DNA of 51,948 nucleotides from Zygnema cylindricum. Lineage: Eukaryota > Streptophyta > Zygnematophyceae > Zygnematales > Zygnemataceae. A program made the position numbers and the translations under genes. The notes below the pieces were generated by a model. The model was not told the DNA's origin. It did no database searches and was given only the letters and a program-made list of their open reading frames with translations. The stretch covers positions 1 to 51,948 of the forward strand of contig JBBHKE010003119.1 of NCBI GenBank assembly GCA_037447655.1, read 5' to 3'. The first letter of the stretch is position 1; every line of letters begins with the position of its first letter. Positions 21,437-31,089 of the stretch are shown in pieces.

Positions 21437-22093
21437 TAGTGCTAGTACATGTAGGGTTTGATAGATATTTATATAGTTACAGGTAGGGAATTCCATTTAA
21501 CTGGATTACGGTATTCAGGGCATAGAAACAGCTGTACTTTTAGCACCGGACGAAATAAATAGTACGGACATTTATTTCGACGGTCCGTTTTAGTTACGAT
21601 GTAAATCGGACGACCGTGGTAAGCGCCGACATCGCGGAAAGGAAAATTTGGCAGTTTGCAGACGCTGCCACTCCGGATGACACGTGGCAACATCGTACGG
21701 GATTACGGAATTTTCGGAACGGCAGAAAACAAATCCGAGAGTGACAAATGTCGCACTATGGCGACATCGTACAATGTACGTACAGAAAGTACTCCGGCAC
21801 TTGTACTTTCTTGTACGGTACCGTTTTCTGACGCGGCATGATCTGGCGCCACGTGGAGAGATAAGATTTGGAGGCAGGAATTCCGGAGAATACAAGAGCG
21901 AATCCGGATAGGACATTTGTTGACTTATTAGCCATGTCGTACGATGTTCGTACAAAAGGTACACCGGCATTTGTACCTTTTTGTACTATACAGTAATGTG
22001 ATTGGTCCGTACCTCAGTACTAGAGGGTTTAGAGAAGGGTTTAGGACTTAGAATATTTCTGGTAGGTAGGTGCCTCTCCCAGAGAGCACCTTG

Positions 22094-22100
22094 TATAAAT
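22094..22100 (+). promoter_or_regulatory. LTR TATA box
   Basis: TATAAAT after 'gagagcaccttg', about 110 bp downstream of the second GTAC hairpin and upstream of the R-U5 leader. The same box is at 25,277-25,283 in the 3' LTR. Confidence 0.7.
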
Positions 22101-22449
22101 GGCAAACTTTGGCCAGCCATAACTATCAATTTACTTGACCATTTTCAGTGATTCTTTTTGCTGCGGACTCAAGGGAGTTCAGGCTACACAGGGGTGTAGT
22201 CAGTCAGAGTTTTTGTCTGCCAGGGTGGCTGTATTTCTAAGGGAAAGTCAAAGTGGGTGAATGTGTCCAAATCTCATATTCTAACTTTGCATTCTGTGGA
22301 GGAACTGAGCACACAGAAAGTGTTATATCACAGGGGTGAATCTATATTGGGGTTCTGACTGTCAAGGGGTCGGTCACTTGGGTTTATATTAACTTGGAGT
22401 CGGCACTATCTAGATTAGCTTCCTTTGGACCTGCGAATTCTGTGTGGCA

Positions 22450-23862
22450 ATGGAGCCCATAGAATTTCAGGTTATGGGCCCACCATCTAGGGTGCCTATG
22501 TTCGATGGAACAGACTTCACTTATTGGGAGTTTACAATGGAGGGATTGCTTTTCGAGAAGCACTTATGGGGAATTGTTTCGGGACAAGTGAGGTGTCCGC
22601 CACCGGACTTTGGAGGATCTCACTATGGAGAATCATCTGGGGCTGCCCAGAAAACTAACCAGAATTCAGATGCAAGGGAAGGTGAAGGGAAAAACCTTGT
22701 CGTGGATGGGGAAATAGGGGAGAAGGAAAAAGGGACACGTATGGTGAGGGGAGCTATGCTCTCAACTATGGTACCACTTGTAGGGATTAGAACTGAAGAA
22801 AATGACAGAAAAATATGGGAATATAAAAACACTATAGCAAAACATCTCATACTTAGATATGTGTCTAAGTCCATAGCTATCACTCTTTTAAGTCTAACTA
22901 AGTCTTCGGAAATCTGGGAAGCACTAATTCAGATTTATAAGAGTGAGACTATACAGAGGCAACAATTAGTGAAACAAGAAATAGAGGCCTATATTTATAA
23001 AGGCGACAATATGATAGAGTTTTGCAATGATATTGCTGCGTTATATGTTGAGCTTGCTAGTGCGGGATATGTAGAATATGAGGAGAGAAAGATTAATACA
23101 CTAATAATGAAACTCCCGGATGAGTACGAAGACATCATTTACCGTATGCAGGAAATGGATGGCTCCTCTTGGACTTGGAGCGTTACCATGGGGATAATAC
23201 TTGTGAGGGAAAGCACTTTGGAGCTTCGTAGGGGAAGTGAAAGGGTGACTGCATTTACAGCTGGTGGTGACTGGCGGAAGCGTGATGTGAGGAACGGCGA
23301 TGACGAGCGGAAGCGTGATGAGAGGAAGAAAGACAAAGGTAAACCTTATCGGAACTTTGGTGGAAAGCGAGGGAGAGGAAAAGAAAGGGGAGCATTGAAA
23401 CAAAGGGTTTGCTTCGCTTGTAGGAAACCGGGTCACTATATGGAGGAGTGTCCTCGTTTGGAAGAACTTAGAAGTTGGAGTGTGAATGAGGAGGAAGAAG
23501 GGGAAGAGGAGAAAGAGGATGAAGTAATCCTGGAGCTTCTTCACATCGGTAGAATGGAGAAGAGAGAAAAGTACACAGAAATTCCACGTAGGCAACAGTG
23601 TGCTTTTGGAGGTATAAGGGAAGTAAAGAGAGAGGAGGTACTAGAAGATGTTGAGGAGTGTAAATTGTATGACTTAGAAATGATAAAGTCAGAACTAGGA
23701 TCCCTAAGTGAAAACGGGAAAAATAAATTTAATGAGGATAATTTTATAGGTATTTTGGAATTAGAAAACTGGTCGGAAAGGGAAACTTCAACGGATTCCG
23801 AGGAAAGGGGAGAAGTGAAACTAGAAGGGGTTTTAAAGGATAAGGAAGAAGAGGAATATTAA
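22450..23862 (+). CDS. gag: Gag polyprotein of the gag-only element
   Basis: 470 codons from ATG 22,450, which lies in the LTR; an alternative start is the ATG inside the primer site (22,474), giving GPPSRVPMFDGTDFTYWEF, the usual copia gag opening. Order: N-terminal FDGTDFTYWEF block, helical UBN2-type capsid region (QRQQLVKQEIEAY, INTLIMKLPDEY), basic linker, zinc knuckle CFACRKPGHYMEEC (CX2CX4HX4C, about 23,410-23,453), then a Glu-rich acidic tail. No protease motif is present. The frame is open throughout, consistent with a functional capsid protein. It ends in TAA directly followed by an in-frame ATG. Confidence 0.92.
   Translation: MEPIEFQVMGPPSRVPMFDGTDFTYWEFTMEGLLFEKHLWGIVSGQVRCPPPDFGGSHYGESSGAAQKTNQNSDAREGEGKNLVVDGEIGEKEKGTRMVRGAMLSTMVPLVGIRTEENDRKIWEYKNTIAKHLILRYVSKSIAITLLSLTKSSEIWEALIQIYKSETIQRQQLVKQEIEAYIYKGDNMIEFCNDIAALYVELASAGYVEYEERKINTLIMKLPDEYEDIIYRMQEMDGSSWTWSVTMGIILVRESTLELRRGSERVTAFTAGGDWRKRDVRNGDDERKRDERKKDKGKPYRNFGGKRGRGKERGALKQRVCFACRKPGHYMEECPRLEELRSWSVNEEEEGEEEKEDEVILELLHIGRMEKREKYTEIPRRQQCAFGGIREVKREEVLEDVEECKLYDLEMIKSELGSLSENGKNKFNEDNFIGILELENWSERETSTDSEERGEVKLEGVLKDKEEEEY
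22470..22484 (+). other. Half-tRNA(iMet) primer-binding site
   Basis: GGTTATGGGCCCACC abuts the LTR end with no spacer. It complements the anticodon stem-loop of plant initiator tRNA-Met, the priming mode known for Drosophila copia and yeast Ty5, rather than the 3' acceptor end (TGGTATCAGAGC) usual in plant copias. The gag frame runs through it. Confidence 0.85.
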
Positions 23863-24315
23863 ATGAAAGGTTTAGGGGAGGATAAATATTTATTGGGAAT
23901 AAATTTAGAAAGTGAGAGTGGAAAGAAATCCATGGGAGAGAGTGAGGAAAGTTCATGTTTTGGGGGTAATAGGTTTGACATCACTAAAGGGAGTGATGAC
24001 AATTATGAAGGTGTGCCTGTAAAAGGGTTAGCCTCAAGATGTGTGTTGCAGATTGGAGATGGGGCTGGCTGTTTGAATTGCAAGAGGGAAATCGGATTTA
24101 GTGTGGATGGAAAAGAGATGAGGTGGATAAAATCTTCGCTCGGATTTATGATAAGTGGGATGCTAAATGAAATGTGTGATGCAATTATTATTTCATTTCA
24201 GCTAATGCATTGTTTTAAATACAAGAGCATATTTCATAAGTTATATAAAAGGAAAAAGAAAAGAAAAAGGAAAAAGGGGAGGGAGTGTTTTGTTTATTTT
24301 GTTTGTAATAGTTGA
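23863..24315 (+). CDS. Same-frame basic extension after gag stop
   Basis: 150 codons in exactly the gag frame, separated from gag by a single TAA. The C terminus is strongly basic (KLYKRKKKRKRKKGRE), resembling a nuclear-localisation or nucleic-acid-binding tail. No known domain is recognised. It could be made by stop-codon readthrough, by reinitiation at the adjacent ATG, or be a single ORF broken by one nonsense mutation. Two unrelated-LTR gag-only elements here show the same plan. Confidence 0.6.
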   Translation: MKGLGEDKYLLGINLESESGKKSMGESEESSCFGGNRFDITKGSDDNYEGVPVKGLASRCVLQIGDGAGCLNCKREIGFSVDGKEMRWIKSSLGFMISGMLNEMCDAIIISFQLMHCFKYKSIFHKLYKRKKKRKRKKGRECFVYFVCNS

Positions 24316-24330
24316 AAGGAAGTAGACTAG

Positions 24331-24343
24331 AAAATAAGGGGAG
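24331..24343 (+). other. Polypurine tract
   Basis: aaaataaggggag immediately precedes the 3' LTR; the same tract occurs at about 3,954-3,964. Confidence 0.85.
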
Positions 24344-25652
24344 TGTTGATATTTGGGTATTTTCTAGGTCTTTATTACATAGAAAAGAGTAGAGGCAGTC
24401 TGCCCCTGACTCCCTTCTCCAAGCCACCACACTTGTCGTAGTCACTGAAGGCTGGAGAGGGAGCTAGAGCCATGGCTGCCTAAGCTCTCCAGAGAGACAG
24501 GAATAGATAATATAGGTATGTTTACCAAAATGGTATTTGACGGACCTAGGAATTGATCCTGGTACCTACCGTCGGTGAATCGTCCCGTAGACGTTAGCTT
24601 TGTCCATTTAGTCTAGGACTAGTGCTAGTACATGTAGGGTTTGATAGATATTTATATAGTTACAGGTAGGGAATTCCATTTAACTGGATTACGGTATTCA
24701 GGGCATAGAAACAGCTGTACTTTTAGCACCGGACGAAATAAATAGTACGGACAATTATTTCGACGGTCCGTTTTAGTTACGATGTAAATCGGACGACCGT
24801 GGTAAGCGCCGACATCGCGGAAAGGAAAATTTGGCAGTTTGCAGACGCCGCCACTCCGGATGACACGTGGCAACATCGTACGGGATTACGGAATTTCCGG
24901 AACGGCAGAAAATAAATCCGAGAGTGACAAATGTCGCACTATGGCGACATTGTACAATGTACGTACAGAAAGTACTCCGGCACTTGTACTTTCTTGTACG
25001 GTACCGTTTTCTGACGCGGCGTGACCTGGCGCCACGTGGAGAGATAAGATTTGGAGGCAGGAATTCCGGAGAATACAAGAGCGAATCCGGATAGGACATT
25101 TGTTGACTTATTAGCCATGTCGTACGATGTTCGTACAAAAGGTACACCGACATTTGTACCTTTTTGTACTATACAGTAATGTGATTGGTCCGTACCTCAG
25201 TACTAGAGGGTTTAGAGAAGGGTTTAGGACTTAGAATATTTCTGGTAGGTAGTTGCCTCTCCCAGAGAGCACCTTGTATAAATGGCAAACTTTGGCCAGC
25301 CATAACTATCAATTTACTTGACTATTTTTAGTGATTCTTTTTGCTGCGGACTCAGGGGAGTTCAGGCTACACAGGGGTGTAGTCGGTCAGAGTTTTTGTC
25401 TGCCAGGGTGGCTGTATTTCTAAGGGAAAGTCAAAGTGGGTGAATGTGTCCAAATCTCATATTCTAACTTTGCATTCTGTGGTGGAACTGAGCACACAAA
25501 AAGTGTTATTTCACAGGGGTGAATCTATATTGGGGTTCTGACTGTTTAGGGGTCAGTCACTTGGGTTTATATTAACTTGGAGTCGGCACTATCTAGATTA
25601 GCTTCCTTTGGACCTGCGAATTCTGTGTGGCAATGGAGCCCATAGAATTTTA
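24344..25652 (+). mobile_element. 3' LTR of the gag-only element
   Basis: Same length (1,309 bp) and order of motifs as the 5' LTR: antisense box B 24,549-24,559, hairpins 24,963-24,999 and 25,133-25,169, TATA 25,277-25,283. Its end reads ATAGAATTTTA, where the 5' LTR has ...TTTCA. Confidence 0.95.
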
Positions 25653-25799
25653 GAGATTTCCGAAATTGGTGGAATTGGAGAAGGAAAGAGGAAAAAATGA
25701 AATGTGCTCCCTTTGAGAGTGGGACAGAAAGATTTATTTTGTGATGCATTCTCCCCCCAGCTGATTAAGACGGATGTGCTTGATAGTGGCGACCAGGTG

Positions 25800-26780
25800 C
25801 AAACCCAAGACCTAAAACAAAAGACAAAGACTGCGGGTCCATGACACGACCTAATAGAGTGCATCTTTGACGTTATGTAAGACCAAAAGCGGTTGTAGTG
25901 CCAAAGATGAAATGCAAAAAGTGTTCTCGCTGCGTAGAGGTAGGCTTTTCGAGCTCACCGATATGAATGTTTTGGAGTATGCCAGGACCGTCATTAGAGA
26001 ATACATGCGAATGTGGGTAAGAAACTAAGGAAGGAAGAACCTTGAGAGGTTGACCCGGGACATTGATATTGAATTAGGGGGACAGTCCTTTTGAATGTAA
26101 GGCTGCACCTTATGGAAAGGAAGAAGGGCAGCCTGAATGTCTGTAGGAGGCGGACGCACTGAAAGGTTAGCCTCACCGAGTCGGCTAATATCAATCAGGT
26201 TCGTCCATTTGGAGCGAACCCGGTGTGCTAGTGAACCATGGCGAGCGGCGTCAATAATAAAAAGTGGACCAATTAATTATTCGATCCGTTGATAATCAGC
26301 CAAGACCGTGGGTCTTAGATCGTTATAGGCCGCAACATTTTCCATGATATATCCTATAGAATGTTCTAAAGTTTGTAAGAAATGCAAGATGAGAACCAAT
26401 TCAAAAAATAATTTGGTGCGGGGATCGGCCAAAACCGAGACCTTTCCCGGCCCGCGACATTCCTTAGCACTCCCATCCGCCAAAAACTAGATCGATTGGA
26501 CTAATCTCTAGTAAATGATGGTTGCCCACAATCTGAATGTCTTGTAGGAGGACAGTAGGCATATCCTCGTATGCGGATTTTGCAAATGTGGGTATTGGGA
26601 ATGGAACAGATTACAATGATGTAGTTGTGTTTTCCATGCTAAATGATCAATCTCATATGAATAATAAAATTGGATTTATAATCCATTCCGTAAACATGAA
26701 AAAAGGGAAGTGTCGATTCCAGCGAAGAGGTCCAAAATCACCAATCCATTTGGATGAGGTCTCAACTGGACCACATTCCA
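25800..26780 (-). pseudogene. C5 cytosine DNA methyltransferase domain within the gypsy polyprotein
   Basis: In order on the minus strand: motif I ILDLFAGIDTSL (26,718-26,735 encodes LDLFAG), motif II YYSYEIDHLAWK, motif IV DLVFGGWEC followed by TAA in place of an expected Gln codon (catalytic Cys codon 26,467-26,469), then ADPRTKLFFELVLIL, motif VI IMENVAAY (ENV at 26,334-26,342), motif VIII AHRVRSKWTN near 26,200, and a motif IX-X region with RQRCTLLGRVM near 25,850. Stops after LRNGL and after the catalytic Cys, plus frameshifts near 26,440 and 26,020, break it. It sits between protease and RT, so it is element cargo, not a host gene. Gypsy-borne C5-MTases have been reported in charophytes. 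It would transfer methyl from SAM to cytosine, perhaps on its own cDNA. Confidence 0.85.
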
Positions 26781-27920
26781 ATTAATGGAAAGAAAACTAA
26801 AAGAGTCTGTAGGGATTAGGATTGGGGGAGAGACTGGGGAAAGTGGAATTGACAAGGTTCGGTTATAAATGCGGTCAAATTCCCTCGTATCTATAAGAAA
26901 TCTTGGGTCTCTGAAAATTTCTGGCAAGTAAGAACTATCGGGCAAAAAGAATTCTGTTGACCATGAATGAAATATTTCGGCCCCCACATAATTCCCTGAA
27001 AATACAACTATGAAAGTGGCTGAATGCGCTATAACGGGCATGGGTTTCCTAGCGGAAATCAACGGAATGCACATTTTGTGTTCTGGAAAGTTTGTGGGCC
27101 TATATAAAAATGGTTGATGATGCATGTCAACTCCACCCCCTACACGAACTATAACGTCCTGTCCCACTAGGCATTCATAGGTACTACATTTAGTGACCAA
27201 AGCGTGAACCGAGATCTCAGCAAAGTCTGTGGCTGTTCCATTCTATAACCTAAAAACGAGCGGTTCCTTAGTGATTCCTAGGACTGGCTCGGTTGTACCC
27301 GCTGATGTTAACAAGCGAGTAGAAGTGGACTGCAGCTTGTCCGGAGTTAGACAAAGCTTGAGTGCAAAGCTAGAGCCCAATATCACCGGCTTTGCACCCG
27401 TATCCATGAGGGGCAGGGAAAGAGCAATACCATTGAACAACAATGATCCGTTCCCGTTATCCAAAAAATTGATGTGAGGGTCGAAGGAATTTCGCTCCTC
27501 TACAAAAAGAGGTTGAATAGCGGCAAGATTTCTGTGCAACTGCAGTGCTTTTAAAGCATCAGCTGCAGCTGAGCAATTGGCGGTAGAAGAGGGTTTTGGA
27601 GTGTCAGAAATCATAGTAGATAGAATGCACAAGCGTTCTTTCACGCGATGCGCTTGATATATGGTTCGATCCACTATGTTCAGAGCTTCAGCCGCGATGG
27701 CTGAAGCGGTTTCGGGCAAGAGAGGAGAAGGTTTTTTAGTAAATGACAACAGAATACGTGTGTTAGGAGTTTTACCGTCACGGCTGTGATCGGTCGAACC
27801 TTTATCGAACGTAGCCTCTCGTTGTTGGACGGTAGAATCTCGTAAGATTCGACCTGCCAACGTGGGCATATGTACAACGGTGCGAGCCATGCCTACAAAT
27901 TTTGGCTTCATTTGAGTCAT
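26781..27920 (-). pseudogene. Gypsy aspartic protease and linker to the methyltransferase
   Basis: A 225-codon frame (27,243-27,920) contains the protease active-site motif LPLMDTGAKPVILG (DTGA at 27,393-27,404). After a frame break the next frame begins near YECLVGQDVI, a typical protease C-terminal strand, and continues 130 residues of unrecognised linker before methyltransferase motif I. The catalytic Asp is intact. Confidence 0.85.
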
Positions 27921-28149
27921 GAAGGTTGCAAACTGCTACTTCATCATGACCGCCATTTGCTCTTGGATTTCCAAACGTTCTCTATCTCTTCGAGATACCT
28001 TAGGTGGAGTGGTGTCTTTTTCACGTTCTTTAAGCGGTTGAACTGGTCTTGCGGATCGAGCGCGAATGCCACCACTCTTAATTTGGTTCTGATAAGAAAA
28101 TTCTACGTTCTTTATATGATAACGTTGGACATAATGTCATGTTTGCTTG

Positions 28150-29410
28150 CAATGTGTACAGGTAGCAGTTTTGTCTCGACACATTCGGGCATCATGCCCC
28201 GTTTTCCCACATCGAAAACATAATCTATTTCCGGCAGCAACTAGTGGGGTTCCCATGGCCGGGACTTTAGAAGGTCGTCATTAGGACGATGATTGTTCCA
28301 TGGTGGAACAATCGGTTCTTTTAAGACCGCTTTAGGACGGTCATGGGCTTCCCACCAACAATTTTGCATTTCGAATTCCACGGCATGCTGGGCGGCTTGG
28401 TCGAAAGTGAACTTCAACCCGTAGGTTTGAATCAAGTGCACTAGATAAATTGCTTAGACTGACTCAAAAACTCTCCTTCGAATTTATGGATAGCTTCAGC
28501 ATCATACATTAAGCCCGGCAATGCTTCACGAAGAGCTTCTATACGAGCACGCATGGCAACGGCGGTCTTTCCTCATTTCCGTTCAAAGTTCATCAACTCT
28601 CGAACTTGGTCAAGGTTTTGCATACGGTATTCCGCTTGCAACATTTCAAACATGACTGAGAGCGGATCCAAAATAGGGACTGTCATCGTTGATCGTGTCG
28701 GGATTCCAGCACGTGCGGCTATAGCAAACTTCTGCGATATTTTCGCAACTACTGCTGTAATAACATCACCGTTGAGATCAAGGACTTCCAGGATAGCCGG
28801 TTGATAAGGAATTTTTGGTTGTCCTATAATAGCAGGACTTCCAGCGAAAGCTGGAGAAAACTCCGTCATCGCAAGTACGGAATCATACTTGCGGGAATAA
28901 AGAGTAACGACCGAACCGTGAAGGTAACTGCCTAAAAGAAAGAAAGCAACCCGTAGGTCATACTAATCTTAGTACCGGAATGCAAGATCACCCATTAAGG
29001 TATCGAATAATATACGGAAATGAGATAGGGTCATTGTGTTCTTCATTCCTAAAAACATAAATGAAGCCGACCCCCCCCTTCGGATGTGGAAGCCATTTCC
29101 AATAATGGAAGGATTTGAGCTAATAATGAATTTGTAATTTGTGGAAACTAAAAAGATAGTAAATTGGAATCTGACCAGTCAAGGGAATCGTGGTCAGATT
29201 CTTCTTCGAAAAGTGTGGAAAAGACTGATGATAAATAAGATACTGAGGTGAGAGATGATCAAATTGCAGGGGAAATTTGACCCGAGATATTCGGGGAAGG
29301 ATGGTCCAAAAGACTAGATAAGTCTGATAGTCTTGATTCTGTGGGCCTTAACGAGGTTGACGATCGGGTAGTTTCGAAAGGATAATCGAGGTTATCCCAA
29401 TCGGTGGGCA
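28150..29410 (-). pseudogene. Gypsy gag with zinc knuckle
   Basis: Reading right to left: an ATG at 29,410 (MPTDWDNLDYPFE) opens an acidic Ser/Thr-rich stretch ending at stops, then a frame from MASTSEGG at 29,096 with a run-of-G frameshift, then AGSPAIIGQPKIPYQPAIL (28,573-28,869) as the capsid N terminus. A capsid helical segment follows, then the nucleocapsid knuckle CFRCGKTGHDARMC (28,180-28,221, CX2CX4HX4C). Which ATG is the true start is unclear. Confidence 0.75.
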
Positions 29411-30537
29411 TAAAAATGAAAAAACCAAATGACGACCAGATAGCAGAATTGATCAACACGAGATGCTTCAAATGCCAAGCCACACCACTTGTCCAATCAG
29501 CCAATCAATCTCTAACAAGGACTCGATGGCTAGATCTATCAAGAAGTTATATTATCGAAACCTTCTACCCAACAAACAAGGGGGCAAGGCCGAAGGGCCA
29601 GATCTATAAAGGCAAATATCTTACTGTCCAATCACTCACAAGTGCAGATCTACAACAGCACAATCCACAATGGAACTAACCAATGCCACCAATGGCAAGA
29701 TCTAAAGATGAAATCTCACACCAAACAAAGCAAACTCAGCCAATGCCACTCAGGGCCAGATAGCAAGCATGGAAAGCTAGAAAAATGCAATGCTCAATAT
29801 GAGTGGATTCGAACAAATCCACTCCAATCTCGTTCTCTCTAACGATCACCCATCTATCTTAACACGCTCCTACACCTGCAAGGCATTATGATAATTGCAT
29901 AACACTTTTAACAATCTGGTGATTGTCAAAAGTGAACTGTAGTTGATCGCTACAACTGGAATTTTGCAAAATTCCCAATCGAATTTGCTTCTTTTTATTC
30001 ACTCCTCGCGAAATACGGAAGTCGACCGGTCACCGTGTATATAATGTCGGGTACGGGTGAGAAATGCTACACACACCAACACGAGACAAGTTAGGGTGGA
30101 AATTAGTACACCAAAACAACTAAATATCCAAGAATTCGACAACAATCTTAAGCAATGTTCAAAATTGATTGGACAAGTGTAAAATTGAAATAAGTGTTTG
30201 GAAATAAGAAGAAATGTTTTACAATTTCGACTAAATGTACACAGATTGAAAAAAATGTGCAACAATCTGCTAGAAATGTGCATTAATTGCAGAAATTATG
30301 TAGAATTGTGCCAAAATGTGCAGAAATTGCAAAAAATGTGCAAAAATGTTCAGAAATTGCAAGATATGTGCAGAAAAATTCCAATGTCCTACAATGTCTG
30401 CTAATATGACCAAATGTCTAACAATGTATGATCAAAGTGATCCAATGTTAGTAACTAAGGCTGAAAATAAGAAGATATGTCAAAAATGCTCAATTGCGCC
30501 ATACACCGTTGACCAACGAGAAAAAAATGATTATTAT

Positions 30538-30615
<78 letters not shown>

Positions 30616-31089
30616 TGATTTTTGAATATTTTTTTTTCTTTTTATATAAATGAAGTGAAAAAACAAAATGAATTGAAAATAAAAATGGAGAACGACACAA
30701 TTTTCAAGTGAAGTAATACTAAGTCGATGGATGGCAACTAAGCCCCACGGTCTATTTATATCTTCCCTGCAGGAGTTATCCTATTGAAGACAATCTAAAT
30801 TCAGACTTAAATAGAATAAATCGAAATAGAAACAACCGAGATGGATAACAAAAACTGAAAATGAAAATATGCAAAACACTTATGAGGTTTGAGATAACCG
30901 AACTCAGAAGATGCGCATAAGCCAAATAGAATTAAATACACAATCAGAAGAACTAAAATTAACAAAATGATATTCCCAACATGCAACTTCCACACTAATT
31001 AAAGTTCAGCCACAGCTGGGAAAAGAAGTTTGAGGACACGATTGAAATCCACTCAAACGGACGAAAAGTGTTGAAGGGAAACCTTGCAG
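29411..31089. other. AT-rich spacer between gypsy and family B element
   Basis: No convincing gene. It holds a 9-bp inverted repeat GAGTGGATT/AATCCACTC with 6-nt loop (29,801-29,824), a run of irregular 'aaatgtgcagaaattgcaaa' repeats (about 30,190-30,375), and a (TA)n tract. The gypsy 5' LTR should start in here but no matching LTR was recognised. Confidence 0.5.
30541..30609. repeat. (TA)n microsatellite
   Basis: About 34 TA units without interruption, followed by tgtata. Confidence 0.98.

Larger units (their letters stand above)
21161..22469 (+). mobile_element. 5' LTR of the gag-only element
   Basis: TGTTGATATT to ATAGAATTTCA. U3 contains an antisense tRNA-like segment (box B at 21,366-21,376), 18 GTAC tetramers between 21,450 and 22,025, two dyad hairpins (21,780-21,816 and 21,951-21,986), a CCAAT-type site in reverse near 22,000 and a TATA box at 22,094-22,100. 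R-U5 follows. The gag ATG (22,450) lies inside the LTR, 20 nt before its end. Confidence 0.95.
21161..25652 (+). mobile_element. Gag-only copia-type LTR element (TR-GAG-like), near-intact, nested in the gypsy element
   Basis: Two LTRs of 1,309 bp each flank a 1.87-kb interior. The target duplication is GAGAT at 21,156-21,160 and 25,653-25,657. By eye the LTRs differ at about 25-30 sites, about 98% identity, so insertion is fairly recent. The interior has a half-tRNA primer site, one gag frame, an in-frame extension and a polypurine tract; protease, integrase, RT and RNase H are wholly absent. It must borrow pol from an autonomous copia. Its pre-protease segment (EIPRRQQCAFGGIREV) matches autonomous relatives, so pol was removed just after gag. 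Confidence 0.95.
17213..29410 (-). mobile_element. Ty3/gypsy retrotransposon with C5-DNA methyltransferase and PHD finger, nested insertion inside
   Basis: Read right to left the order is gag with zinc knuckle, aspartic protease, C5 cytosine methyltransferase, RT, RNase H, integrase with GPY/F-like module, duplicated PHD finger. RNase H before integrase places it in Ty3/gypsy. It is interrupted between methyltransferase and RT by the gag-only element at 21,161-25,652 (target duplication GAGAT), giving about 7.7 kb of its own sequence. Both LTRs are unresolved: the left one lies at or beyond the gap at 17,203, and no primer site could be assigned upstream of gag. Many stops and frameshifts make this copy inactive. 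Confidence 0.85.

Noticed and set aside
21590-21970. Frames of 75-126 codons within the LTRs, repeated at 24,773-25,153
   Set aside because: They are non-coding LTR sequence; the two copies show no codon-biased substitution pattern and no homology.
25800-26780. Host DRM/DNMT gene as an explanation of the methyltransferase motifs
   Set aside because: It lies in frame order between protease and RT of one element, on the same strand, with no sign of a separate gene start or terminator.
29801-29824. tRNA gene from the box B sequence
   Set aside because: The T stem does not pair in tRNA register and no box A or cloverleaf is present.
30190-30375. CRISPR-like array from repeated 'atgtgcagaaattgc' units
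   Set aside because: Units are irregular in length and sequence, without constant spacers; it is a degenerate simple repeat in a plant genome.
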